DNA of 64,000 nucleotides from Triticum aestivum. Taxonomy: Eukaryota; Streptophyta; Magnoliopsida; Poales; Poaceae. This document shows positions 10,593 through 22,552 of the stretch, piece by piece (the stretch's first letter is position 1; each line of letters begins with the position of its first letter). The notes beneath the pieces were generated by a model, which saw nothing but the letters and a program-made list of their open reading frames with translations, made no database searches and was not told where the DNA came from. The stretch covers positions 420,225,485 through 420,289,484 of the forward strand of contig NC_057809.1 in NCBI RefSeq assembly GCF_018294505.1, in the 5' to 3' direction. The position numbers and the translations under genes are program-made.

Positions 10593-11238
10593 GAAATCTC
10601 GTCCCGAGATTAAAGAGGCAGAGTAAAGGGGGAAAGTTTTGGTTACGAAATTCTAGCGATTCTTCTCAGTCTTGGTTGCTCTTCTCGAAGAGTTTGATCC
10701 ACTTCGTTGATGTCTTCATTCCTCTACTTCAAGTCATCATGATGAAGTCGGCATCCTTTCTTCAGGAACTCCATCGTACTTACTAAAGAATAAGGGGGGT
10801 ATTCTGGGAGAACAGACATCTACAAGGTTGACTATCTGGTAGATAACATCGGGAAAGGTGGCAGAAAGTAACTCTCGAATTGAAACTTAAGAAAATATCG
10901 AGAGCAAAGTAAGGAGGTATCATGGGAAGTTTCGAGCGGGCAGGAAATCGTTCAATGCTTGAAACAGGGCGTGAAAGGGGTCGAAAGCAACGAGAATAAG
11001 TATTGTGTCTGATACCATAATTGATGATCTCTCAGAAGGTGGCTCACGAATTACATACAAGACCACGCACGAGGAATAACTTTGGGAACAACGGGTGTAC
11101 ATGAGAGTTAGGTTTCGATCCTGTGGAACTGTGGGTTATGGGCCCACCATGTGGGTTAAAAGTAGGAGCGGTGACATCTTGCACGGTCATGTTAGCAAGG
11201 TATGTAAGAGGATAGCATGTCAGTTATGTTGGCAACAA

Positions 11239-11243
11239 CATTG
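11239..11243. repeat. Target site duplication CATTG of element B
   Basis: CATTG at 11239-11243 and 30448-30452 flank the LTR ends of B exactly. Confidence 0.9.
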
Positions 11244-11245
11244 TG

Positions 11246-11276
11246 TAACATCCCAAATTTTCAATTTGGAATGTTA
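11246..11276. other. Terminal stem-loop at the start of the B LTR
   Basis: TAACAT...ATGTTA (6 bp) encloses CCAAATT-TTC-AATTTGG (7 bp), giving a near-continuous hairpin 2 bp inside the LTR end. It is present without change in the 3' LTR at 27889-27919. Confidence 0.75.
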
Positions 11277-13575
11277 TAAATTAGATCATCAGTGCATATC
11301 ATATTTTATTGCATTTTGGCTTGATCCTAGAAATTCTACGCAACTCAAGGACCTACGGAGAGAGTTGGGGATTAAGTTATTTTCATATTTGAGTTTTTCT
11401 TGAATTTTGAAAAAAGGATCGTTTGATTTAATTATTTTATCTTCGAATATTTCTTTTATAAAAATAAAAGAGAGAGGATAAAATGACTTCCTCAAAATAA
11501 AGAAATATTGGAGATTAATATTAAAATCAAATAAAAATTTTATTCGGATTTTTATTGCTATTTTATTTGGAATAGGAAAAATATGCGTTTTTCAAAATTG
11601 CATTAGAGTCCCAAATAAATGTTCACCTTGTCCGGTAGATTTTTAGAGGACAGGGAAAATTTATTTCAAGATTTTTGGAGTCTGTTTAGTATTTCTTTTC
11701 TTTCTTTTTCTGCACGTCAAAATATTTTTTTAAAAGAGAAACCGACTCCGGGCCGTACCCGAGCGGGACTCCGCCCGGGGGGGCTTTGTAAGCCGCGCCG
11801 GCCGAGCCCCGCAGCCCACCAGCCCGCGCCCCGCCGCCCAACACTAGCCGCCACCACCGCCGCCCGCCATCGCCGGAACCGCGCCGCCGCCACCGGATCT
11901 CGTCGCCGTTGACCACCGGTTGACCGGTCGGTTTTCTTTGTTTAAACCCCGGTTTTCCCTTTTTTTTCGTTAGATCGGTTTTCCATCAGTTTAGTTATTT
12001 AGCGGACATTCGTCCGGACGTTCGTTTTAACGAACGGTTTTCATCGCTTAGCCGCAGATAGCGAACGTTCGTTCGTTAGACTATTCATCAGTTTTTCTTT
12101 TTCTCGGATTTTTCGCGATTATTCTCGATCGCGATTTCTGATCCGATTTTCATTTTAGTTTAACTTTTTGCTCGTTTATCGGAATTAGGCGATTTAAGCG
12201 CCTAGAGTTTCGTCTCGAAGCCCTCTTTCTGTTTAATCAACTTAAACAAGTTTTTGCTACTGTAAAATTTGACTTTAGTCCAGATTAGTAAACGAAGCTT
12301 GTTTCTTTCACAGTTTGATTGCGATAGAGTACCCAGAGTGCGAAGCGTGCTACTACGAGTCTCTAGGTTTCACGGATCATCAGCAAGGCAAGTAACACTT
12401 TGATCATACCTCTTTACTACCTAGTTTTATTGCATTAGATCAATCCTCAAACACTTGCATGGTTAGGATCTGAATAAATTGTGGGTTGCGAAGTAGATGA
12501 GGTAGAACCTATTCACCTCTTTATTATCAAATCCTTGGGAGTTATTTCTATGTTATGCTTATATTGCCATGTTATACTCGTAGATGTGGATTGGGTTTGA
12601 GAGTATCCATGATAGATGTGAGTTGTTAATTAATGGTTAACTTAAGGTGGAAACTTTAATGCACATCTGGGTGGATGGAGGCACCTGGGGAACCCAATGA
12701 TTGCCTGTATTTTTGGAAATCCCAGGGTACCGTGTCATTCTCCTATGGACTGCCACCCAGGCTCAAAGGGATCATAAGATTATTCATGCTGGAAACTTCC
12801 GTGTGCAGCCACATGCCAATATGGGCTCTGGCATAGTTGAGTAAGTTGTGGGAAACCTTTCCATGATGGACTTGCAGATGTAGGGGATTGTAGGTGTATA
12901 GGTCTATCTATTGGTTAAGGGGACCTCTTCGGAAAGACTGTGTCTCGGTCATCCATTTCTCAAAAATATTGTAGTGCGAGAAATCCAACGGAGGGGATCG
13001 AGTCTTGTGGGGAAAAGTGCACAAACCTCTCCAGAGTGTACAAACTAATCATGGTTAGCCGTGTCCCCGGTTCTGGACATCTTGAGTATCTAGTTCTTGG
13101 ATTATCATGTGGATCTCATCACCCTTAATATAAATTTGATTGGATTATTAATTACTTTTAATTAGGATTGAGAGGGGGTTTACCTTCTCAATGTTTTTCA
13201 ACCAACTTTGTAGTTAAATAAAATATATTCCTTTGTAGTAGGGAAAAATTGGCTTTCCGCAAAACATATTAACCACACAGCCTCCACCAGCCAAATATGC
13301 ATGTAGTGATAGCATTATTCTGTTCATTACTCTCTTGTGTTACATTGCTAGCATATTCCATGTGCTGACCCGTTTTGGGCTGCAACGTATTATGTTGCAG
13401 ACTTTTCAAACGACGAGTATGGAGCCTTAGGTCGTGGTCTTTCACTCAGTGATGCCGTTGGAGTTGATGGACTCACTTTATCTTCCATGCTTTCCGCAGT
13501 TATCGTATTAGATGGCCTTAAGCCATATTTGTTGTAATAAGTTCTCTTTTGAGACATTCAATGTAATAAGTGTGT

Positions 13576-13580
13576 GATTG
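13576..13580. repeat. Target site duplication GATTG of element A
   Basis: GATTG at 13576-13580 and 22338-22342. The empty site GTGTGATTGCCACTC is seen once in the B 3' LTR near 30340. Confidence 0.93.
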
Positions 13581-14767
13581 TGTTGGAAATATGCCCTAGA
13601 GGCAATAATAAAAGCATTATTATTATATTTCCTTGTTCATGATAATTGTCTTTATTCATGCTATAATTGTGTTATACGGAAATCGTAATACATGTGTGAA
13701 ATAGACACCAACATGTCCCTAGTAAGCCTCTAGTTGACTAGCTCGTTGATCAACAGATAGTCATGGTTTCCTGACTATGGACATTGGATGTCATTGATAA
13801 CGAGATCACATCATTAGGAGAATGATGTGATGGACAAGACCCAATCCTAAACATAGCACAAGATCGTATAGTTCGTTTGCTAGAGTTTTCCAATGTCAAG
13901 TATCCTTTCCTTAGACCATGAGATCGTGTAACTCTAGATACCGTAGGAGTGCTTTGGGTGTACCAAACGTCACAACGTAACTGGGTGACTATAAAGGTAT
14001 ACTACGGGTATCTCCGAAAGTGTCTGTTGGGTTGACACGGATCAAGACTGGGATTTGTCACTCCGTATGACGGAGAGGTATCACTGGGCCCACTCGGTAA
14101 TGCATCATCATAATGAGCTCAAAGTGACCAAGTGTCTGGTCACGGGATCATTCATTACGGTACGAGTAAAGTGACTTGCCGGTAACGAGATTGAACGAGG
14201 TATTGGGATACCGACGATCGAATCTCGGGCAAGTAACATACCGATTGACAAAGGGAATTGTATACGGGGTTGCTTGAATCCTCGACATCGTGGTTCATCC
14301 GATGAGATCATCGAGGAGCATGTGGGAGCCAACATGGGTATCCAGATCCCGCTGTTGGTAATTGACTGGAGAGTCGTCTCGGTCATGTCTACATGTCTCC
14401 CGAACCCGTAGGGTCTACACACTTAAGGTTCGGTGACGCTAGGGTTGTAGGGATATGTATATGCAGTAACCCGAATGTTTTTCGGAGTCCTAGATGAGAT
14501 CCCGGACGTCACGAGGAGTTCCAGAATGGTCCGGAGGTAAAGAATTATATATAGGAAGTGCTATTTCGGGCATCGGGACAAGTTTCGGGGTCACCGGTAT
14601 TGTACCGGGACCACCGGAAGGGTCCCAGGGGTCCACCGGGTGGGGCCACCTGCCCCGGGGGGCCACATGGGCTGTAGGGGGTGCGCCTTGGCCTATATGG
14701 GCCAAGGGCACCAGCCCCAAGAGGCCCATGCGCCTACGGTTCAAGAAGGGAAGAGTCCCAAAGGGGG

Positions 14768-14843
14768 AAGGCACCTCCTAGGTGCCTTGGGGAGGAGGGA
14801 TTCCTCCCTTGGCCGCACCCCCTAGGAGATTGGATCTCCTAGG
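14768..14843. other. Cluster of inverted repeats upstream of the TATA box in the A LTR
   Basis: AAGGCACCT-CCT-AGGTGCCTT (14768-14788, 9-bp stem), GGAGG-GATT-CCTCC (14794-14807), CCTAGGAGAT-TGG-ATCTCCTAGG (14821-14843, 10-bp stem). The outer two are perfect and are kept in the 3' LTR, the last at 21856-21878. They end 25 bp before the TATA box. Confidence 0.75.
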
Positions 14844-14867
14844 GCCGGCGCCCCCCCTTGGACTCCC

Positions 14868-14876
14868 TATATATAG
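14868..14876 (+). promoter_or_regulatory. TATA box of the element A 5' LTR
   Basis: TATATATAG followed by TGGGGA, the usual Angela-type core promoter. The 3' LTR copy is at 21903-21911. Confidence 0.7.
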
Positions 14877-15303
14877 TGGGGAAAGGAGGGCCTCTCATAC
14901 CACATCTTTGGTGCCTCCCTCTCCCTCTCCAACACATCCTCCTCCTCCATAGAGCTTGGCGAAGCCCTGCCGAAGTACTGCAGCTCCATCACCACCACGC
15001 CGTCGTGCTGCTGCTGGAGCCATCTTCCTCAACCTCTCCTTCCCTTGCTGGATCAAGAAGGAGGAGACGTTACGCTGACCGTACGTGTGTTGAACACGGA
15101 GGTGCCGTCCGTTCGGCGCTAGGATCTTCGGTGATTTAGATCACGTCGAGTACGCCTTCCTCATCCCCGTTCTTTGAACGCTTCCGCGCGTGATCTACAA
15201 AGGCATGTAGATGCAATCCTATCACTCGTTGCTAGATGAACTCCTAGATGGATCTTGGTGAAACCGTAGGAAATTTTTTGTTTTCTGCAACGTTCCCCAA
15301 CAG

Positions 15304-15315
15304 TGGTATCAGAGC
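15304..15315 (+). other. Primer-binding site of element A (initiator tRNA-Met)
   Basis: TGGTATCAGAGC one base after the LTR end; an exact match to the usual plant initiator-Met primer complement. Confidence 0.9.
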
Positions 15316-16600
15316 TAGGTCTATGCGTAGTTCTCTTGCACGAGTAGAACACAATTTGTTGTGGGCGTTGATGTTGTCAACTTTCTTGCCGCTACTAGTC
15401 TTATCTTGCTTCAACGGTATTGTGGAATGAAGCGGCCCGGACCAACCTTACACGTACGCTTACGTGAGACCGGTTCCACCGACTAACATGCACAAGTTGC
15501 ATAAAGGTGGCTGGCGGGTGTCTATCTCTCCCACTTTAGTTGGAGCGGATTCAATGAAAAGGGTCCTTATGAAGGGTAAATAGAAGTTGACAAATCATGT
15601 TGTGGCTTTCACGTAGGTAAGAAAACGTTCTTGCTAGAACCCTACTTCAGCCACGTAAAACTTGCAACAACAATTAGAGGACGTCTAACTTGTTTTTGCA
15701 GCAAGTGCTTTGTGATATGATATGGCCAAAGTTGTGATGAATGATGAATGATATATATGTGATGTATGAGATGTTCATGCTATTGTAATAGGAATCACGA
15801 CTTGCATGTCGATGAGTATGACAACTGGCAGGAGCCATAGGAGTTGTCTTTATTTTTTGTATGACATGCGTGTCATTGAGAAACGCCATGTAAATTACTT
15901 TACTTTATTGCTAAACGCGTTAGCCATAGTAGTAGAAGTAATAGTTGGCGGGCAACTTCATGGAGACACGATGATGGAGATCATGATGATGGAGATCATG
16001 GTGTCATGTCGGTGACAAGATGATCATGGAGCCCCAAGATGGAGATCAAAGGAGATATGTGATATTGGCCATATCATGTCACTTTTATTATTTGATTGCA
16101 TGTGATGTTTATCATATTTATGCATCTTGTTTACTTAGAACGACGGTAGTAAATAAGATGATCCCTCATAATAATTTCAAGAAAGTGTTCCCCCTAACTG
16201 TGCACCGTCGCGACAGTTCGTTGTTTCGAAGCATCACGTGTTGATCGGGTGTGATAGATTCTAACGTTCACATACAACGGGTGTAAGACAGATTTACACA
16301 TGCAAAACACTTAGGTTGACTTGACGAGCCTAGCATGTACAGACATGGCCTCGGAACACAGAAGACCGAAAAGTCGAGCATGAGTCGTATAGAAGATACG
16401 ATCAACATGAAGATGTTCACCGACGTTGACTAGTCCGTCTCACGTGATGATCGGACACGGCCTAGTTAACTCGGATCATGTTATACTTAGATGACTGGAG
16501 GGATGTCTATCTAAGTGGGAGTTCATTGAATAATTTGATTAGATGAACTTAATTATCATGAACTTAGTCTAAAATCTTTATAATATGTCTTGTAGATCAA
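15316..16600 (+). other. Untranslated leader of element A
   Basis: About 1.3 kb between primer site and gag without a gene. It includes a 15-bp direct repeat GATGATGGAGATCAT (15970-15984 and 15985-15999). The leaders of O (42181-43451) and P (54958-55585) share the phrase TTAGAGGACGTCTAACT. Confidence 0.85.
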
Positions 16601-17397
16601 ATGGCCAACGTAGTCCTCAACTTCAACGCGTTCCTAGATAAAACCAAGCTGAAAGACGATGGCATCAACTACACGGACTGGGTCCGGAACCTGAGGATCA
16701 TCCTCATAGCTGCCAAGAAAGATTATGTCCTACAAGCACCGCTGGGTGACGCACCTGTTCTCCCTGCAGAACAAGATGTTATGAACGCTTAGCAGGCACG
16801 TACTGATGACTACTCCCTCGTTCAGTGCGGCATGCTTTACAGCTTAGAGCCGGGGCTCCAAAAGCGTTTTGAGAGACACGGAGCATATGAGATGTTCGAA
16901 GAGCTGAAAATGGTTTTCCAAGCTCATGCTCGGGTCGAGAGATATGAAGTCTCCGACAAATTCTTCAGCTGTAAGATGGAGGAAAATAGTTCTGTCAGTG
17001 AGCACATACTCACAATGTCTGGGTTATATAACCGCTTGACTCAGCTGGGAGTTAATCTCCCGGATGACGCGGTCATTGACAGAATCCTTCAGTCGCTTCC
17101 ACCGAGCTACAAGAGCTTTGTGATGAACTTCAATATGCAGGGGATGGAAAAGACCATTCCTGAAGTATTTGCAATGCTGAAATCAGGAGAGGTAGAAGTC
17201 TAAAAGGAACATCAAGTGTTGATGATGAATAAAACCACTAAGTTCAAGAAAGGCAAGGGTAAGAAAACCTTCAAAAAGACGGCAAGGGAGTTGCCGCGCC
17301 CGGCAAGCAAGCTGCCAGGAAGAAGCCAAAGAATGGACCCAAGCCCGAGACTGAGTGCTTTTATTGCAAGGAAAGTGGTCACTGGAAGCGGAACTGC
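16601..17397 (+). pseudogene. gag: gag of Angela-like element A, disrupted
   Basis: Capsid-type Gag starting MANVVLNFNAFLDKTKL at 16601. In-frame stops lie at 16790-16792 and 17201-17203. A frameshift near 17280 moves the reading frame before the zinc knuckle CFYCKESGHWKRNC (17356-17397, CX2CX4HX4C intact). The region WVRNLRIIL...LQAPLGD at the N-terminus and SEHILTMSGLYNRL later in the frame are typical of copia Gag (UBN2-like). Gag would form the virus-like particle and bind RNA through the knuckle. Start chosen because it is the first ATG that matches the family's usual N-terminus. The copy cannot make full Gag. Confidence 0.9.
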
Positions 17398-20300
17398 CCC
17401 AAATACTTAGCGGACAAGAAGGCCGGCAAAACGAAAGGTATATGTGATATACATGTAATTGATGTGTACCTTACCAGTACTCGTAGTAGCTCCTGGGTAT
17501 TTGATACCGGTGCGGTTGCTCACATTTGTAACTCAAAATAGGAGCTGCGGAATAAGCGGAGACTGGCGAAGGATGAGTGACGATGTGCGTCGGGAATGGT
17601 TCCAAGGTCGATGTGATCGCCGTCGGCACGCTGCCTCTTCATTTACCTACGGGATTAGTTTTAAACCTCAATAATTGTTATTTAGTGCCAAGTTTGAGCA
17701 TGAACATTGTATCAGGATCTCGTTTAATTCGAGATGGCTACTCATTTAAATCTGAGAATAATGGTTGTTCTATTTATATGAGAGATATGTTTTATGGTCA
17801 TGCTCCGATGGTGAATGGTTTATTCTTAATGAATCTCGAGCGTAATGCTACACATATTCATAGTGTGAATACCAAAAGATGTAAGATTGATAATGATAGT
17901 CCCACATACTTGTGGCACTGCCGCCTTGGTCACATAGGTGTCAAACGCATGAAGAAGCTCCATACTAATGGACTTTTAGAGTCTCTTGATTATGAATCAT
18001 TTGACACGTGCGAACCATGCCTCATGGGTAAAATGACCAAGACTCCGTTCTCAGGAACAATGGAGCGAGCAACCAACTTATTGGAAATCATACATACTGA
18101 TGTGTGCGGTCCAATGAGTGTTGAGGCTCGCGGTGGCTATTGTTATGTTCTCACCCTCACTGATGACTTGAGTATATATGGGTATGTCTACTTAATGAAA
18201 CACAAGTCTGAGACCTTTGAAAAGTTCAAGGAATTTCAGAGTGAGGTTGAGAATCAACGTGATAGGAAAATCAAGTTCCTGCGATCAGATCGTGGAGGAG
18301 AATACTTGAGTCATGAGTTTGGCACACACTTAAGAAAATGTGGAATAGTTTCACAGCTCACGCCGCCTGGAACACCTCAGCGTAATGGTGTGTCCGAACG
18401 TCGTAATCGCACTCTATTAGATATGGTGCGATCTATGATGTCTCTTGCCGATTTACCGCTATCTTTTTGGGGGTATGCTTTAGAGACTGCCGCATTCACT
18501 TTAAATAGGGCTCCGTCGAAATCCGTTGAGACGACACCATTTGAATTATGGTTTGGGAAGAAACCTAAGCTGTCATTTCTAAAAGTTTGGGGATGTGATG
18601 CTTATGTCAAGAAACTTCAACCTGAAAAGCTCGAACCCAAATCGGAAAAATGCGTCTTCATAGGATATCCTAAAGAAACTATTGGGTATACCTTCTACCT
18701 CAGATCCGAAGGCAAGATCTTTGTTGCCAAGAATGGGTCCTTTCTAGAGAAAGAGTTTCTCTCGAAAGAAGTAAGTGGGAGGAAAGTAGAACTTGATGAA
18801 GTATTACCTCTTGAACCGGAAAATGGCGCAACTTAAGAAAATGTTCCTGAGGTGCCTGCACCGACTAGAGAGGAAGTTAATGATGATGATCAAGATACTT
18901 CTGATCAAGCTCCTACTGAAATTCGAAGGTCCACGAGGACACGTTCCGCACCAGAGTGGTACGGCAACCCTGTCTTGGAAATCATGTTGTTAGACAATGG
19001 TGAACCTTCAAACTATGAAGAAGCGATGGTGGGCCCGGATTCCGACAAATGGCTAGAAGCCATGAAATCCGAGATATGATCCATGTATGAAAACGAAGTA
19101 TGAACTTTGACTGACTTGCCCGTTGAGCGGCGAGCCATAGAAAATAAATGGATCTTTAAGAAGAAGACAGACGCGAATGGTAATGTGACCATCTATAAAG
19201 CTCGGCTTGTCGCTAAGGGTTATCGATAAGTTCAAGGGGTTGACTACGATGAGACTTTCCAACCGGTAGCGAAGCTGAAGTCCGTCCGAATCATGTTAGC
19301 GATTGCCGCATTCTATGATTATGAAATATGGAAAATGGACGTCAAAACGGCATTCCTTACTTAATGGTTTCCTTAAGGAAGAATTGTATATGATGCAGCC
19401 GGAAGGTTTTGTCGATCCTAAGAATGCTGACAAGGTGTGCAAGCTCCAACGCTCGATTTATGGGCTGGTGCAAGCATCTCGGAGTTGGAACATTCGCTTT
19501 GATGAGATAATCAAAGCGTTTGGGTTTACGCAGACTTATGGAGAAGCCTGTGTTTACAAGAAAGTGAGTGGGAGCTCTGTAGCATTTCTCATATTATATG
19601 TAGATGACATACTTTTGATGGGAAATGATATAGAACTCTTGGACAACATTAAGGCCTACTTGAATAAGAGTTTTTCAATGAAGGACCTTGGAGAAGCTGC
19701 ATATATATTAGGCATCAAGATCTATAGAGATAGATCAAGACGCCTCATAGGTCTTTCACAAAGCACATACCTTGATAAGATATTGAAGAAGTTCAATATG
19801 GACTAGTCTAAGAAGGGGTTCTTGCCTGTGTTACAAGGTGTGAAATTGAGCTCAGCTCAATGTCCGACCACGGCAGAAGATATAGAAGAGATGAGTGTCA
19901 TCCCCTATGCCTCAGCCATAGGGTCTATTATGTATGCCATGCTGTGTACCAGACCTGATGTAAACCTTGCCGTAAGTTTGGTAGGAAGGTACCAAAGTAA
20001 TCCCGGCAAGGAACACTGGACAGCGGTCAAGAATATCCTGAAGTACCTAAAAAGGACTAAGGAAATGTTTCTCGTTTATGGAGGTGACGAAGAGCTCGTC
20101 GTAAAAGGTTACGTCGATGCTAGCTTCAACACAGATCTGGATGACTCTAAGTCACAAACCGGATACATGTATATTTTGAATGGTGGGGCAGTAAGCTGGT
20201 GCAGTTGCAAGCAGAGCGTCGTGGCGGGATCTACATGTGAAGCGGAGTACATGGCAGCCTCGGAGGCAGCACATGAAGCAATTTGGGTGAAGGAGTTCAT

Positions 20301-20580
20301 CACCGACCTAGGAGTCATACCCAATGCGTCGGGGCCAATCAAGCTCTTTTGTGACAACACTGGAGCTATTGCACTTGCCAAGGAGCCCAGGTTTCCCAAG
20401 AAGACAAGGCACATCAAGCGTCGCTTCAACTCCATTCATGAAAATGTTCAAGATGGAGACATAGATATTTGTAAAGTACACACGGACCTGAATGTAGCAG
20501 ATCCGTTGACTAAACCTCTCCCTAGAGCAAAACATGATCAACACCAGAATTCCATGGGTGTTCGATTCATCACAATGTAA
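17398..20580 (+). pseudogene. pol: pol (protease-integrase-RT-RNase H) of element A, disrupted
   Basis: Order is copia-type. The protease DTG is at 17503-17511. The integrase zinc region (HCRLGH...CEPC) lies near 17910-18030, with catalytic Asp 18099-18101, Asp 18288-18290 and Glu 18396-18398 (35 residues between the last two). RT has YVDD at 19597-19608. RNase H follows to the stop at 20580, including the HIKRRF and ADPLTKPLP phrases. Damage: stops at 17539, 18834, 19077, 19101, 19227 and 19804; a 1-base loss near 17576; and a 4-bp tandem duplication CTTA CTTA (19356-19363) that shifts the RT frame. The 419-codon frame at 17577-18836 is a piece of this polyprotein, not a gene with its own start. 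Confidence 0.93.
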
Positions 20581-20600
20581 CTAGATTATTGACTCTAGTG

Positions 20601-20612
20601 CAAGTGGGAGAC
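20601..20612 (+). other. Polypurine tract of element A
   Basis: CAAGTGGGAGAC directly before the 3' LTR, identical to the tract in O. Confidence 0.85.
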
Positions 20613-22337
20613 TGTTGGAAATATGCCCTAGAGGCAATAATAAAAGCATTATTATTATATTTCCTTGCTCATGATAATTGTCTTTATTCATGCTATAATT
20701 GTGTTATCCGGAAATCGTAATACATGTGTGAATAATAGACACCAACATGTCCCTAGTAAGCCTCTAGTTGACTAGCTCGTTGATCAACAGATAGTCATGG
20801 TTTCCTGACTATGGACATTGGATGTCATTGATAACGAGATCACATCATTAGGAGAATGATGTGATGGACAAGACCCAATCCTAAACATAGCACAAGATCG
20901 TATAGTTCGTTTGCTAGAGTTTTCCAATGTCAAGTATCCTTTCCTTAGACCATGAGATCGTGTAACTCCCGGATACCGTAGGAGTGCTTTGGGTGTACCA
21001 AATGTCACAACGTAACTGGGTGACTATAAAGGTATACTACGGGTATCTCCGAAAGTGTCTGTTGGGTTGACACAGATCAAGACTGGGATTTGTCACTCCG
21101 TATGACGGAGAGGTATCACTGGGCCCACTCGGTAATGCATCATCATAATGAGCTCAAAGTGACCAAGTGTCTGGTCACGGGATCATGCATTACGGTACGA
21201 GTAAAGTGACTTGCCGGTAATGAGATTGAACGAGGTATTGGGATACCGATGATCGAATCTCGGGCAAGTAACATACCGATTGACAAAGGGAATTGTATAC
21301 GGGGTTGCTTGAATCCTCGACATCGTGGTTCATCCGATGAGATCATCGAGGAGCATGTGGGAGCCAACATGGGTATCCAGATCCCGCTGTTGGTAATTGA
21401 CCGGAGAGTCGTCTCGGTCATGTCTACATGTCTCCCGAACCCGTAGGGTCTACACACTTAAGGTTCGGTGATGCTAGGGTTGTAGGGATATGTATATGCA
21501 GTAACCCGAATGTTGTTCGGAGTCCCGGATGAGATCCCGGACGTTACGAGGAGTTCCGGAATGGTCCGGAGGTAAAGAATTATATATAGGAAGTGCTATT
21601 TCGGGCATCGGGACAAGTTTCGGGGTCACCGGTATTGTACCGGGACCACCGGAAGGGTCCCGGGGGTCCACCGGGTGGGGCCACCTGCCCCGGGGGGCCA
21701 CATGGGCTGTAGGGGGTGCGCGTTGGCCTATATGGGCCAAGGGCACCAGCCCCAAGAGGCCATGCGCCTAGGGTTCAAGAAGGGAAGAGTCCCAAAGGGG
21801 GAAGGCACCTCCTAGGTGCCTTGGGGAGGAGGGATTCCTCCCTTAGCCGCACCCCCCTAGGAGATTGGATCTCCTAGGGCCGGCGCCCCCCCTTGGACTC
21901 CCTATATATAGTGGGGAAAGGAGGGCTTCTCATACCACATCTTTGGTGCCTCCCTCTCCCTCTCCAACACATCCTCCTCCTCCATAGAGCTGGGCGAAGC
22001 CCTGCCGGAGTACTGCAGCTCCATCACCACCACGCCGTCGTGCTGCTGCTGGAGCCATCTTCCTCAACCTCTCCTTCCCTTGCTGGATCAAGAAGGAGGA
22101 GACGTTACGCTGACCGTACGTGTGTTGAACACGGAGGTGCCGTCCGTTCGGCGCTAGGATCTTCGGTGATTTGGATCACGTCGAGCACGCCTTCCTCATC
22201 CCCGTTCTTTGAACGCTTCCGCGCATGATCTACAAAGGTATGTAGATGCAATCCGATCACTCGTTGCTAGATGAACTCCTAGATGGATCTTGGTGAAACC
22301 GTAGGAAATTTTTTGTTTTCTGCAACGTTCCCCAATA
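20613..22337 (+). repeat. 3' LTR of element A (1725 bp)
   Basis: Collinear with 13581-15302. It ends CCCAATA instead of CCCAACA, a C-to-T change in the terminal dinucleotide. TATA box at 21903-21911. Confidence 0.95.
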
Positions 22338-22447
22338 GATTGCCACTCTGTTATAAATCCTCAAGTACTGTGCGTGTCAGCATTACCGATCCAGGGATGA
22401 CACTGATGCACATAGATCAGACTGTTTGAGTTCTGGTCACTACGAGA

Positions 22448-22459
22448 TGGTATTAGAGC
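22448..22459 (+). other. Primer-binding site of element B
   Basis: TGGTATTAGAGC, the initiator-Met complement with one C-to-T change, 3 bp after the LTR end at 22444. Confidence 0.8.
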
Positions 22460-22552
22460 ACACGCTGACTGTAGGACACGACCACTAAGCTAAAACCCTG
22501 GATCACTACTCTCTTCTCATTTCTGCCTCCTCTCCATTTTCTACTCTTTAGG

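Larger units (their letters stand above)
10576..11243 (-). other. Interior of element C, 3' segment (non-coding)
   Basis: Region between the 3' LTR of C and insertion B. I see no gene, only short frames. It includes CTCGGGACGAGATTTC (minus strand), a phrase common just upstream of gypsy polypurine tracts. It ends with one copy of CATTG. Confidence 0.7.
13581..15302 (+). repeat. 5' LTR of element A (1722 bp)
   Basis: TGTTGG...CCCCAACA. A core promoter with TATATATAG lies at 14868-14876, preceded by a cluster of hairpins (14768-14843). The 3' copy at 20613-22337 has the same plan. Confidence 0.95.
13581..22337 (+). mobile_element. Element A: Angela-like Ty1-copia retrotransposon, near full length
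   Basis: LTR 1722 bp, interior 5310 bp, LTR 1725 bp. Initiator-Met-type primer site, long leader, gag, protease, integrase, RT and RNase H in copia order, polypurine tract, and perfect GATTG duplications. LTRs begin TGTTGGAAATATGCCC, as in Angela/WIS/BARE. About thirty LTR differences by eye (about 2%) indicate a fairly recent insertion. Coding DNA holds about eight stops and three frameshifts, so it is defective. Confidence 0.95.
11244..22444 (+). repeat. 5' LTR of element B, interrupted by element A
   Basis: Two pieces, 11244-13580 and 22343-22444, 2439 bp in total. It starts TGTAACATCC and ends CTACG where the 3' LTR has CTACA. It lacks 129 bp present in the 3' LTR, the deletion joining two GTTTGA hexamers (12313-12318 here; 28949 and 29078 in the other copy). 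The unoccupied site in the 3' LTR confirms that A inserted at GATTG. Confidence 0.9.

Noticed and set aside
14490..14774. Frames of about 95 codons on both strands in the A LTRs (also 21474-21771)
   Set aside because: These are GGCC-rich LTR sequence with symmetrical open frames and no family resemblance.
17577..18836. Treating the 419-codon frame as a separate gene
   Set aside because: Its apparent start is a GTG exposed by a 1-base loss; the sequence is the integrase part of the copia polyprotein.
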